Origin: Actinobaculum sp. oral taxon 183 str. F0552 | GTDB taxonomy: Bacteria; Actinomycetota; Actinomycetes; Actinomycetales; Actinomycetaceae | DNA: 32,106 bases | Direction of reading: 5' to 3' | Assembly (NCBI RefSeq): GCF_000466165.1 | Contig: NZ_KE951420.1 | Span: forward strand, 1-32,106 | Shown: piece by piece, positions 1 to 7,281 of the stretch | How positions within the stretch are numbered: position 1 is the first letter of the stretch | How the letters are laid out: each line of letters opens with the position of its first letter | Position numbers and translations under genes: made by a program | Notes under the pieces: generated by a model | Seen by the model: the letters and a program-made list of their open reading frames with translations, nothing else | Database searches by the model: none | Told to the model about the DNA's origin: nothing

Positions 1-324
1 CTTCTGCCCGTAGCCGCGCGGGGCGATCCCCTCCCAGAAGAGGTAGGGGTAGGAGCGTCCGGAGGCGTCGGTGAGCGTGCCGTCGGGGCCGGCCGTCACC
101 CGCCAGACGTTGCCGGGACCGGCCTTGGGATACGTGTACGTCACCGAACCCGCATAGTCGAGATTCACACTCAACGACGTCCGCCCCTCCGAATACACAT
201 AGAGCACCGGCTTGTAGTCCTTCCTCTCCGCATCCTTTCCGCAGCCCGATATGAACAGGGCGATCACCGTCATCACGGCGATCACCGGGCGCTTGCTCGT
301 CGTCACAGTTCGTTTAGACATCAT
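1..324 (-). CDS. Secreted lipoprotein of unknown function, C-terminus cut by the window edge
   Basis: This is the first 108 codons of a gene running off the left end of the window. Two adjacent ATG codons (324 and 321) are possible starts; an AAGGAG ribosome site at 330-335 lies 5 and 8 bases ahead of them. The product begins with a basic segment, then a hydrophobic run ending in LFISGC, a lipobox with the lipidated cysteine at about residue 28, so it should be anchored outside the membrane. The mature part contains KPVLYVYSEG and later YPYLFWEG, separated by a segment with VTYTYPK and WRVTAGPDGTL. From memory, this arrangement recurs in secreted or phage-linked hypothetical proteins of Firmicutes and Actinobacteria; I know no function for it. 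The reading frame is open to base 1. Confidence is high for the gene, low for any role. Confidence 0.82.
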   Translation of the reverse strand, partial: MMSKRTVTTSKRPVIAVMTVIALFISGCGKDAERKDYKPVLYVYSEGRTSLSVNLDYAGSVTYTYPKAGPGNVWRVTAGPDGTLTDASGRSYPYLFWEGIAPRGYGQK

Positions 325-354
325 CGTGACTCCTTCGATCGCGTTTCTCCGACC

Positions 355-360
355 ATTATC
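355..360 (-). promoter_or_regulatory. -10 box of the lipoprotein gene
   Basis: The minus strand reads GATAAT here, five of six bases matching the -10 consensus, about 30 bases ahead of the lipoprotein start. The element 17 bases upstream (TTCCGC) is only a weak -35. Confidence 0.45.
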
Positions 361-544
361 CGCATTCCGCCCACGTCGCGGAAGGAGCGCCGCGCGGAGC
401 CGGCTCGACCGGGGAACCGGGGTCCTTGACAATGACGCGACGTCGTATGACGCCGCGGCCCCATGCGAGTCAGAGAGGCTGCGGACCTGGCCTGGACGAC
501 CGTCCCACCGTACGACACCCCCACGCACTCCTCAAGGTCCCGTC

Positions 545-619
545 TCGCCGGCGGATGCCGGGGCAGCCGACACCCTGGTGGAGGGATTCCGCACCGGGCC
601 GTCGCCGGCGGATGCCGGG
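545..619. repeat. 18-bp direct repeat, two copies 57 bp apart
   Basis: An 18-base segment containing GCCGGCGGATGCCGGG occurs identically at 545-562 and 602-619. Both copies are followed by a similar GACACC-ending tail, so the homology extends imperfectly to about 29 bases. It lies in non-coding DNA and its role is unknown. Confidence 0.6.
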
Positions 620-701
620 CCTCTGACACCGCGTTAGCCCCGGACCGCTCCGCCCCGCCGGGCGTCGAGGCGCCGTCCGGCAACTCCCCGCGCACGCGAG
701 C

Positions 702-729
702 TTGACACGTCCCCGATCCCATGGTTAAT
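702..729 (+). promoter_or_regulatory. Promoter of the gntR-ABC operon
   Basis: A perfect -35 box TTGACA (702-707) is followed after 16 bases by GTTAAT (724-729), which matches the -10 consensus at four of six bases. Transcription would start near 736, inside the candidate operator. Confidence 0.55.
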
Positions 730-746
730 TAGTCCTGTAACTAACC
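723..746. promoter_or_regulatory. Candidate GntR (YtrA-type) operator
   Basis: A 24-bp imperfect palindrome reads GGTTA-N-TTA, six central bases, then TAA-N-TAACC; eight of twelve half-site pairs match. It overlaps the -10 box and probable transcription start, as expected for an autorepressed GntR-ABC operon. Confidence 0.5.
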
Positions 747-769
747 ACTGGACCGAGGAGGTGAATCAC

Positions 770-1210
770 ATGGACTTCTCCAGCAGCCAGCCGATCTACC
801 TGCAGATCGCAGACGAGGTTCGCCGCAAGATCCTCGTGGGAGAACTCACTCCCGGAGACCAGCTCATGTCCACAACCCGGTATGCGACGACGTACCGCAT
901 CAACCCCGCGACCGCCAACAAGGCCTTCGCCCTCCTCGTGGACGAGGGGGTCATCGAAAAGCGGCGCGGCATCGGGATGTTCGTGACTCAAACCGCACCC
1001 GAGACGCTGCGCGCGAACGGTCGCACCACCTACCTGGACGAGACCCTCTCCCCCGCCCTCGACGAAGGCTTGACGCTCGGATTCTCCTCCCGCGACCTTC
1101 TCGACCTCACGGAGGAGCATCTGGCCAACGCGGACGCCGAGGACTCCGCGTCCACCGGCGTTAGCGCCGGACAACCCGCATCCCACCGACACAGCAAGGA
1201 GAAGCGATGA
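770..1210 (+). CDS. GntR-family transcriptional regulator, YtrA subfamily
   Basis: A 146-residue DNA-binding repressor. Residues about 8-75 form the winged helix-turn-helix, from QPIYLQIADEVRRKILVGEL through NPATANKAFALLVDEGVIEKRRGIGMFV. Only a short C-terminal helical tail follows, which is the hallmark of the YtrA subfamily that controls adjacent ABC transporters. I chose ATG 770 rather than the in-frame GTG 761 because AGGAGG at 756-761 is well spaced for 770 and overlaps the GTG. Its stop overlaps the start of the downstream ATPase (ATGA), so the genes are translationally coupled. The palindrome at 723-746 is its likely binding site. The effector is unknown; in related systems it is often a cell-envelope antibiotic, but that is only an analogy here. 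Confidence 0.9.
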   Translation: MDFSSSQPIYLQIADEVRRKILVGELTPGDQLMSTTRYATTYRINPATANKAFALLVDEGVIEKRRGIGMFVTQTAPETLRANGRTTYLDETLSPALDEGLTLGFSSRDLLDLTEEHLANADAEDSASTGVSAGQPASHRHSKEKR

Positions 1211-1986
1211 CCGCCCCGGCAATCGAGGTCTCGGGCGTGACCTTCCACTACGACCTCCACAAGGACGACGTCCTCCACAACGTCAGCTTCACCGTGGGCC
1301 CTGGATCGCTCACGGGCCTCCTCGGGCGCAACGGCTCGGGGAAGTCGACCGTCGGCATGCTCCTGGCGGGTCTCCTCCACCCCCAGGCGGGGACGGTCCT
1401 CGTGGGCGGCGAGCCGGTCTTCGACGCGCCCGAGGCGATGGCCTCGATCTGCTACACGAGCGACTCGACCGCCGTCTACCGGGACAGACGCATCAGCGAG
1501 ACCTTCAAACTGTGGGGCGTCACCCGGCCCACGTGGGACGCCGACTACGCCGCTCAGCTTCTCGACGCCTTCCAGGTGAACCCGCGCAAACGGCCCGACA
1601 GACTGTCCCGAGGCCAGCGATCCGCCCTCTTCGCGACCCTCGGCCTGGCCTCCCGGTGCCCGGTGACCGTCTTCGACGAAGTGCACCTGGGCATGGACGC
1701 CGTCGTCCGCGAGATGTTCTACCGTGCGCTCCTAGCCGACTACACGAGCCACCCGCGCACGGTCGTCGTCTCCTCCCATCTCATCCACGAGGTGGAAGAC
1801 CTCCTCGACCACGTCGTCTTCCTGGACGGCGGCCGCGTGATCGAACGCGGCGAGGTCGACGACGTCCGGGCACGCCATTCCCGGCCGGGCCAGCAGGCGT
1901 CCCTGACCGACATCCTCATGGACCTCACGCTGACCACCGCGCAGCGGGAGGTCATCACCCCGAAGGGAGACGACGATGCACACTGA
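1207..1986 (+). CDS. ABC transporter ATP-binding protein
   Basis: A 259-residue cytoplasmic ATPase that should power the membrane protein encoded next. Visible motifs are Walker A GRNGSGKST (residues 40-48), the signature LSRGQ (133-137), Walker B VTVFDE (153-158) and the switch histidine in SSHLIHE (H191). The D-loop region reads VHLGMD instead of the common PTxGLD, and the Q-loop position reads CYTSDS with no obvious glutamine. These deviations are typical of YtrB-like exporters in actinobacteria as far as I recall. The ATG overlaps the gntR stop by four bases, and the end overlaps the permease start by 11 bases, so the three genes form one operon. The transported substrate cannot be read from the sequence. 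Confidence 0.92.
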   Translation: MTAPAIEVSGVTFHYDLHKDDVLHNVSFTVGPGSLTGLLGRNGSGKSTVGMLLAGLLHPQAGTVLVGGEPVFDAPEAMASICYTSDSTAVYRDRRISETFKLWGVTRPTWDADYAAQLLDAFQVNPRKRPDRLSRGQRSALFATLGLASRCPVTVFDEVHLGMDAVVREMFYRALLADYTSHPRTVVVSSHLIHEVEDLLDHVVFLDGGRVIERGEVDDVRARHSRPGQQASLTDILMDLTLTTAQREVITPKGDDDAH

Positions 1987-2797
1987 CACCTCGCCCACGG
2001 CCGTGGGCGACCGCATGCGCCCGCTCAACCGCCGGATTCTCAGAAAGCACCTCATCGTCGACGGCGTCGTCGCCGGCGTCGCCGTCGTGATCGCCTCCCT
2101 GGTGACCGCCTTCGTGTTCTGGGCGGCGAAGAGGCTGCATCGCTGGCTGCCGGAAACCGACGTCCACATCGACGGCCATGCCTTTTCGATCGATTCGCTG
2201 CCCGAGGCCGTCACGTCCAACGGCAGAACCGTCGCGATCCTCTTCGTGGGCGTCATCGCGACGGGCGCGCTGATCCTCACCGCCTGCGTCCACGGCTGCC
2301 TCGGCGCCGCCACGGTCCGCACGTACCTCGGAGCGGGCCTGACCCGCCGCGAGTTCTTCGGCATGCACATCCGCGCGAGTTTGAGCAACACCGCCGCCGT
2401 CGCCTCCTTCGGACTCGCGGCGGTCCTCCTTCAGGCCGCCGTCGCGGGCGACGCGTCCGGGAGGCTGACCCTCACGCACACCGAACAGACTGCGAGCTCG
2501 TGGATCCTCCTCCTCGCCGCGATTACGTCCTCGCTGGGGGCCTATTGGCTGGGCTTCACCGTCGCGTCCCTGTTCGTCCGCTTCCCCTGGTACATTCCCG
2601 CCGCGGGATTGCTCGCCCTCTCCATGGTCGAGGGGCTCGTCAGGCTGTTCCGCTACGGCGCCTATGACGCGACAAAGCCCTTCGCATCCAACTCGATGCG
2701 GATGATCGCCCTGGACGGCGCCGAGGCACTCGCCTGGACGGCGGCGGGCGTCGTCGTCTCGTGGTTGCTCATCCGGCGACTGCCCATCAGACGCTGA
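1976..2797 (+). CDS. ABC transporter permease (six predicted membrane helices)
   Basis: A 273-residue integral membrane protein forming the transport channel with the preceding ATPase. Hydrophobic segments lie at about residues 30-52, 86-110, 132-155, 175-200, 203-222 and 250-268, separated by short charged loops. A soluble loop of about 30 residues follows the first helix, and the C-terminus ends in basic residues (RRLPIRR). It shows no recognisable substrate motif; assignment rests on topology and operon position. The start ATG 1976 lies inside the ATPase gene, with an AGGGAGA site a few bases upstream, giving strong coupling. Three inverted repeats follow before the convergent tRNA gene. 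Function could be export of a peptide or antibiotic, or bacitracin-type resistance; this is inference only. Confidence 0.8.
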   Translation: MHTDTSPTAVGDRMRPLNRRILRKHLIVDGVVAGVAVVIASLVTAFVFWAAKRLHRWLPETDVHIDGHAFSIDSLPEAVTSNGRTVAILFVGVIATGALILTACVHGCLGAATVRTYLGAGLTRREFFGMHIRASLSNTAAVASFGLAAVLLQAAVAGDASGRLTLTHTEQTASSWILLLAAITSSLGAYWLGFTVASLFVRFPWYIPAAGLLALSMVEGLVRLFRYGAYDATKPFASNSMRMIALDGAEALAWTAAGVVVSWLLIRRLPIRR

Positions 2798-2802
2798 GCT
2801 CG

Positions 2803-2820
2803 CGCCCCGGGCCCGGGGCG
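2803..2820. terminator. GC-rich 18-bp perfect palindrome after the ABC operon
   Basis: CGCCCCGGG is followed directly by its complement, five bases after the permease stop. It lacks a T tract, so it could be a terminator or a simple GC-rich inverted repeat. Confidence 0.4.
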
Positions 2821-2858
2821 TTCCCCGGGCCCGATTCGCGCCGCCCGCGCCCCGCAGC

Positions 2859-2884
2859 CGGTTCCCCGCCTCCGCGGGGAACCG
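2859..2884 (+). terminator. Hairpin terminator of the ABC operon
   Basis: Perfect 11-bp arms (CGGTTCCCCGC and its complement) flank a four-base loop CTCC. The stem is strong, but no T run follows, as is common in high-GC actinobacteria. Confidence 0.5.
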
Positions 2885-2927
2885 CCGAGGAGGCGATGCG
2901 CCCTGCGGATTCCACCGAGACGAGAAG

Positions 2928-2957
2928 AGCCCCCGGTTCTCTAGAGAACCGGGGGCT
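2928..2957 (-). terminator. tRNA-fMet terminator, perfect 15-bp palindrome
   Basis: The arm AGCCCCCGGTTCTCT is followed directly by its exact complement, beginning one base after the tRNA 3' end. On the minus strand it leads into a pyrimidine-rich tail (TCTTCTCGTCTC). It may also stop readthrough from the convergent ABC operon. Confidence 0.7.
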
Positions 2958-2958
2958 G

Positions 2959-3035
2959 TGGTGGCGGGGGAGGGATTTGAACCCTCGACCTCCGGGTTAT
3001 GAGCCCGGCGAGCTACCGAACTGCTCCACCCCGCG
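2959..3035 (-). tRNA. Initiator tRNA-fMet, anticodon CAT
   Basis: A 77-base tRNA with encoded CCA (2959-2961 on the complement) and anticodon CAT complementary to 2999-3001. It reads as an initiator rather than an elongator. The first acceptor pair is a mismatch (C1 opposite C72), the D stem has A11-U24, and the anticodon stem ends in three G-C pairs (CCGGG / CCCGG). The acceptor stem is otherwise fully paired (GCGGGG / CCCCGC), and the T arm carries GGTTCAAATCC. It has its own promoter at 3047-3075 and a terminator at 2928-2957, so it is a single-gene unit. Its function is translation initiation with formyl-methionine. Confidence 0.95.
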
Positions 3036-3351
3036 TCGACCCGTTCAGTCTACCCAGGCACCGCGATCCGGACAAGGCGAGCGAGCGTGCGGACACTCAC
3101 ATGCCCACAGTGCCCGCCGGAGCCGTATCGCGGGCCCGAACCCCAGCCGGACGCCCCGGCGAAGCGGAGAGTCAGCCATTTCCCCGCGTATGCGGGAACC
3201 GCCGCGCTGCGTGCCGACTCGCCCACGAACCCATCGGCGGCCTCCACGGATCCGACCCGCGATTCGCCGCCGGTGGAGCGGGGCCGACGCCCACGACCGC
3301 ACTCGCCATGCAGACCGCCTCCCAGGGGGAGAGAAGCGGAGTCCTGCGGAC
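3036..3351. other. Intergenic region between tRNA-fMet and the UPF0182 gene
   Basis: The left part is the tRNA promoter and the right end the UPF0182 terminator. Near 3180-3198 there is a hairpin (TTCCCCGC, loop, GCGGGAA) that resembles the stem at 2859-2884. Short open frames here overlap on both strands and look like chance. Confidence 0.5.
3047..3075 (-). promoter_or_regulatory. Promoter of the initiator tRNA gene
   Basis: On the minus strand TTGTCC (3070-3075) is followed after 17 bases by TAGACT (3047-3052). Transcription would start near 3040, five bases before the mature tRNA 5' end. Confidence 0.6.
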
Positions 3352-3353
3352 TC
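3339..3353 (-). terminator. Weak hairpin overlapping the UPF0182 stop codon
   Basis: GAGTCC and GGACTC pair across a three-base loop at the end of the UPF0182 gene. On the minus strand it is followed by GCTTCTCTCCCCC, a pyrimidine tail. The stem is only six pairs. Confidence 0.35.
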
Positions 3354-6300
3354 ATCCCGCCTTGTTGAGCTCCTCCCTGGCGGCGACGGCCTTCTCCAAC
3401 GCGCTCTGCAGGTCCTTCTGAGCCTGCCCGTAGCCGGCCCAGTCGCCGGACTTCCTGGCCTCATCGGCCCTCTTGATAGCGGACTGGGCGTCGCTGAGCG
3501 ACTTGTCGAGCTGCTGCTGGGCGCTACCCGAACCGCCTCCCGCCCCCGACTGGCTCGCGCTCGGGCTGGAACTGGCGCTCGGACTGGGGGTCGGCGTCGT
3601 CTTCCCGCTCCCGTTGGAATTCCCCTTGTTCGAACTCGCGTTCGGATCGGGAGCCGCCTTCTGGCCGGTCACGTTCGCGTCTCCGGCCTTGGCGCCCGAA
3701 TCCCCCCGGAAGGTCTGGTTGAGGGACTCTTCGAGCGTGGGAGCGAAGCCGATGTTGGTCCCTTCGCCGAAGGACGTGAGGACGTACTGCGAGACCGGAT
3801 ACGAGGTGTTGCCGCTGGAGGCCTGCACGTACACCGGCTGCACGTAGAGCAGGCCGCCTCCCACCGGAAGGGTCAGGAGGTTCCCGTACACCACCTGGGT
3901 GCCGCCCTGTTTGAGCAGGTTGAGAGTGGTGGAGACCTTCGAGTCGGTGACGAAGTTGTTGTAGGCCTGCCCGGGGCCGGGGACCGTCAGATTTCGCGGA
4001 AGCTCGAGGAGCCTGAGCTTCCCGTACCCAGCACGCACCTTGCCCGGAGTGGACCCCGCCTCGGAATCGACGGCCAGGAAGCCCGTCATGACGTTGCGTT
4101 TGGACGTGCCGCCCAGGATGTAGCCGGTGGACAGGGAGAATTCGGCCGTCTTCTGCCCCGGCATCTTCAGCGTGAGGTAGTACGGAGGCTGCTGGGAGGC
4201 CTCTCCCCGATTGGCCGTGGGCTCCTGCGGAATGTCCCAGAAGTCCCCGCCGGAGTAGAAGTCCTTCGCGTCGGTGACGTGGTAGCGCGAGAGCAGGGTG
4301 CGCTGGACCTTGAAGAGATCCTCCGGGTAGCGCATGTGGGCCATGAGATCGCCCGACATCGACTTCACGGACTTGAGCGTCCCCGGGAAGACCTTGCTCC
4401 ACGCCTTGAGCAGCGGGTCCTTCTCGTCCCACTTGTAGAGGGTGACCGAGCCGTCGTAGGCGTCGACCACGGCCTTGACGGAGTTGCGGATGTAGTTGAC
4501 CTGCTTCGGCTCCCTGCCGTACCCGGACGACTGCGCGGTGCGCGCGTCCGCCTTCGCCGATTCGAGGGATTGACGCTCCGAATACGGATACTGGTTGGTC
4601 GTCGTGTACCCGTCGATCATCCAGACCAGGCGCTTGGGGGTCTTCGGGTCGCCGTCCGTGTCGACGACCGCCGGATAGACGCGGGAGTCGAGTGTGAGGT
4701 AGGGCGCGACTTTGGAGACGCGCTCGCGCGGGTCCCGGTTGTAGAGGATCTGCGACTTGGAGGTCACGCGGTTGGAGAAGAAGAGGTCGGTGTCGCGGAA
4801 CTTGATGGCGAACATGAGCTTGGACCAGGTCGAGCCGATGGACGGACCGCCGTCGCCCTTGTAGGTCGTAGACACCTGGCCGTTCGTCGTGTCCACCGGG
4901 TAGTCGAGCTCCCACGGCTTGGAGCCCTTCGGGGCGCCGACCACCGAATACTTGGGAGAGCTCATGCCGAAGTAGACGCGAGGCTCGTACTTTCCGATCT
5001 CCCCCTGCGAGGGGATGCCCTGCTCCCAGAAGGCGGGAAGGCCCTTGTCCGTCGTCGTGTTCCCGTAGGCCGCGACCACGCCGTAGCCGTGGGTGTAGAC
5101 GGTGTGGTCGTTGACCCACGTCCGCTGGGCCTTGTCGATGCCGTCCAGATTGAGCTCGCGCACCCCGATGACGGTGTCGCGCGCGGCGGCGCCCACGGTG
5201 TAGCGGTCCACCGAGAGCTGGTCGGCGAAGTGGTAGTACGGCTTGTTCTGCTGACGCTGGTTGAACGTCGGCGAGATGATGTTCGGGTCGAGCAGGCGGA
5301 TCTGGGTCGTGGTCTCGGCGTCCTGCCGGAGCTGGCCGGCCTCCGCCTGAGTGTGGGCCGAATACTTGGTCTTCTCCACTCCGTCCAGCCCGTAGGCCTT
5401 GAGCGTGGCGTCGATGTTGCGCTGAATGTAGAGGGACTCCCTCTCGGCGGCGTTCGGTTCGACGGTGAAGCGCTGGAGGAAGTAAGGGTAGATCATCGTG
5501 ACGATGAGCCCGGCGATGACGCTGACGCCGATGCCTATCACCGACAGCTTCCACACGCCCTTGACGGCCGCGAAGACGAAGAGCGCGGCCACGAGGGCCG
5601 CCGTGACGGCCAGGATGGTCCTGCCGGGCAGGGTGGCGTTGATGTCCGTGAAGGAGGCGCCGGAGAACTTCTTGTTCTCGGCCAGGAGCATGTCGTAGCG
5701 GCTCAGCCAGAAGTAGCAGGCGACCAGGATGGCGCCTATCGCCGCCAGAGAGCCGAAGTGCACCCGCGCCCGGGTCGCCAGGACCATGCTGCCGTCCTCC
5801 TGGCGCACCCCTCCGTAGAGGTAGTGCCCGACGCATGCGAACGCGACGGAGACGGCGAGGGCGATGACCGCCAAGCCGAGGATCGAATGGAGGACCGGCA
5901 GGGTGAAGACGTAGAAGGAGATGTCCTTGCCGAACTGGGCGTCCGACTGGCCGAAGGGGGTCCGATTGAGCCAGAGGACGTACGTCCGCCATTCGGAGGC
6001 CAGCGGCGCCCCGAACACGGCGCCGACGGCCAGGGGCAGGACGAGGCGGGCGAGCCACGGGTGATCTTCGGCGTACTGCCGGTATTCGCCGGCTCCGGTC
6101 GTCGATCCGCCCTCCCTCCTGCGCGAGAGCATGAGGTTGAGGTACGCGGCCCCTCCGACCAGGAGCAGGCCGACGGTCCCCAGCGCCACGGCCCAGCCCC
6201 ATTGAGTCCAGAAAACCCGGACCGCCTTCAGCTGGCTGTACCACTGGACGTCCGTCCAGACGTTGGCGACGATCAGCAGGCCGCCGAGCAGCAGCGCAAG

Positions 6301-6387
6301 CACGATGAGTGTTGCGGCGAAAATGCCCAGGGAGAACCTGCCGTCGGGCCGCTGTGTCGCTTTCTGCGGTTTTTCTGTAGTGGACAA
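3352..6387 (-). CDS. UPF0182-family membrane protein with large extracellular domain
   Basis: A 1011-residue protein of the UPF0182 family, conserved in actinobacteria and a few other groups, with no established function. About seven membrane helices occupy residues 20-310. A long, presumably extracytoplasmic, domain rich in Tyr, Gly and Thr follows. It ends in a Ser/Pro/Thr-rich linker and a C-terminal helical region (QQQLDKSLSDAQSAIKRADE through EELNKAG) that I recall as the usual C-terminus of this family. The start is TTG 6387: an in-frame stop lies two codons upstream, and GAGGA sits six bases before it. It is divergent from the PPA1309-like gene, a pairing seen across actinobacteria. 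Long open frames on the opposite strand are composition artefacts. Confidence 0.92.
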   Translation of the reverse strand: MSTTEKPQKATQRPDGRFSLGIFAATLIVLALLLGGLLIVANVWTDVQWYSQLKAVRVFWTQWGWAVALGTVGLLLVGGAAYLNLMLSRRREGGSTTGAGEYRQYAEDHPWLARLVLPLAVGAVFGAPLASEWRTYVLWLNRTPFGQSDAQFGKDISFYVFTLPVLHSILGLAVIALAVSVAFACVGHYLYGGVRQEDGSMVLATRARVHFGSLAAIGAILVACYFWLSRYDMLLAENKKFSGASFTDINATLPGRTILAVTAALVAALFVFAAVKGVWKLSVIGIGVSVIAGLIVTMIYPYFLQRFTVEPNAAERESLYIQRNIDATLKAYGLDGVEKTKYSAHTQAEAGQLRQDAETTTQIRLLDPNIISPTFNQRQQNKPYYHFADQLSVDRYTVGAAARDTVIGVRELNLDGIDKAQRTWVNDHTVYTHGYGVVAAYGNTTTDKGLPAFWEQGIPSQGEIGKYEPRVYFGMSSPKYSVVGAPKGSKPWELDYPVDTTNGQVSTTYKGDGGPSIGSTWSKLMFAIKFRDTDLFFSNRVTSKSQILYNRDPRERVSKVAPYLTLDSRVYPAVVDTDGDPKTPKRLVWMIDGYTTTNQYPYSERQSLESAKADARTAQSSGYGREPKQVNYIRNSVKAVVDAYDGSVTLYKWDEKDPLLKAWSKVFPGTLKSVKSMSGDLMAHMRYPEDLFKVQRTLLSRYHVTDAKDFYSGGDFWDIPQEPTANRGEASQQPPYYLTLKMPGQKTAEFSLSTGYILGGTSKRNVMTGFLAVDSEAGSTPGKVRAGYGKLRLLELPRNLTVPGPGQAYNNFVTDSKVSTTLNLLKQGGTQVVYGNLLTLPVGGGLLYVQPVYVQASSGNTSYPVSQYVLTSFGEGTNIGFAPTLEESLNQTFRGDSGAKAGDANVTGQKAAPDPNASSNKGNSNGSGKTTPTPSPSASSSPSASQSGAGGGSGSAQQQLDKSLSDAQSAIKRADEARKSGDWAGYGQAQKDLQSALEKAVAAREELNKAG

Positions 6388-6647
6388 CCTTTATCCTCGC
6401 GTCGCTTCGGTGGCATGGACCCTCCGCCCACACTACTCAAAAGTAACCGATCGGAGCGCCGTTTCCCAGAAGGTCCGCCCGGCGCAGAAGGCGCGAGCCC
6501 GAGTCCACCCGGCGCGGGACCCCGGAGCGGCGCGACGAGGCGGGCGTCCGGTCCGGACGATTCTACCGTGCCGATCCCTGCGCCGTCACCGGCCCGGTCG
6601 AACGCGCGGCCGCCCGCGGGACGCGGCGGCGAACGCGGCGGACATGG

Positions 6648-6653
6648 CAGACT
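6648..6653 (+). promoter_or_regulatory. -10 box giving a leaderless PPA1309-like mRNA
   Basis: CAGACT is followed by exactly six bases and then the GTG start at 6660, so the predicted transcription start is the G of the start codon. No ribosome binding site is seen. Confidence 0.45.
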
Positions 6654-6659
6654 TGACGC

Positions 6660-7184
6660 GTGACAAGCGCAATAAAACAGGCGGTCAGGGAGATCGACTC
6701 CCACGTGACCCGCGGCGGCTGGGACGGACCCGTCCGGGTCTTCGCGCTCGTGCGCTCCCAGGTCCTCGCCGCCGACCCCGAACTGGCCGGGCACCTGCCG
6801 TCCGACGTCTCGCTTCAGGCCGCGCAGCACCCGGAGTCGCTCTTCTCGGTCGAACAGGAGGGCCTTCCCCCGGCCGCCTCCGTCGGCGACCTCCTCGCGC
6901 AGCTGGCGTGGCCCGAGACCGTCGACGGCGCGGCCGTCAGCCTAGAGCGGATCGCCATGCCGCCCGAGGCGGAAGCCGAGATCCCCGAGGACCCCGCCGA
7001 GGCCGAGGCCTTCGCGTCGGCCGATCCCCGCCGACAGGACATACGCATGGTGGTGGGGGTCATGCGCGACGGCTCGAGCTGGTGCACGATCCGCCTGCGC
7101 TCGCACGACGAGGACGCCGACGTCCTCGGCTCGCCCGACCTCGTCCCCGAGCTGGTCCAGGCGCTGCGAGCCACCTTCCTCTAG
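6660..7184 (+). CDS. PPA1309-like conserved actinobacterial protein
   Basis: A 174-residue soluble acidic protein of unknown function. It matches what I know of the PPA1309 family, which sits between the UPF0182 and PDZ/Lon-like genes in many actinobacteria. Features include an N-terminal helix (IKQAVREIDSHVTRGGWDGPVRVFALV), a middle acidic segment (EAEAEIPEDPAEAEAF) and a C-terminal block with DIRMVVGVMRDGSSWCTIRLRS and DVLGSPDLVPELVQALRATF. There is no signal peptide or membrane segment and no catalytic motif that I recognise. The start is GTG 6660 with the -10 box six bases upstream, so translation is probably leaderless. It converges with the PDZ gene, leaving 97 bases between them. Confidence 0.82.
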   Translation: MTSAIKQAVREIDSHVTRGGWDGPVRVFALVRSQVLAADPELAGHLPSDVSLQAAQHPESLFSVEQEGLPPAASVGDLLAQLAWPETVDGAAVSLERIAMPPEAEAEIPEDPAEAEAFASADPRRQDIRMVVGVMRDGSSWCTIRLRSHDEDADVLGSPDLVPELVQALRATFL

Positions 7185-7281
7185 GGCGGAAGAAGGCCGG
7201 GCTCAGGATCGGCGGACCGCGTCCGGGCGGCGGCGCGCCGTCGGAGGCTGCGGACGCGCGCCCGGGCCGACGGGATTCGGA

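Larger units (their letters stand above)
325..769. other. Intergenic region between divergent lipoprotein and gntR genes
   Basis: No convincing gene lies here. The open frames on both strands are short, contradict each other and have no family features. The left end holds the lipoprotein promoter and the right end the gntR promoter and operator. The middle holds a direct repeat. Confidence 0.6.

Noticed and set aside
3176-3200. CRISPR-repeat-like hairpin (TTTCCCCGCGTATGCGGGAA)
   Set aside because: It resembles type I-E repeats, but there is only one copy, no spacers and no cas gene. Similar GC hairpins at 2859 and 16893 look like terminators.
3524-6433. A 969-codon minus-strand frame overlapping UPF0182
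   Set aside because: Same strand but a different frame from UPF0182. It lacks the membrane helices and reads as Arg/Pro-rich noise.
2761-6663. A 1300-codon open frame on the plus strand
   Set aside because: It lies antisense to the well-supported UPF0182 gene and across the tRNA, and its translation is Arg/Gly/Val-rich with no domain. It is a high-GC shadow frame.
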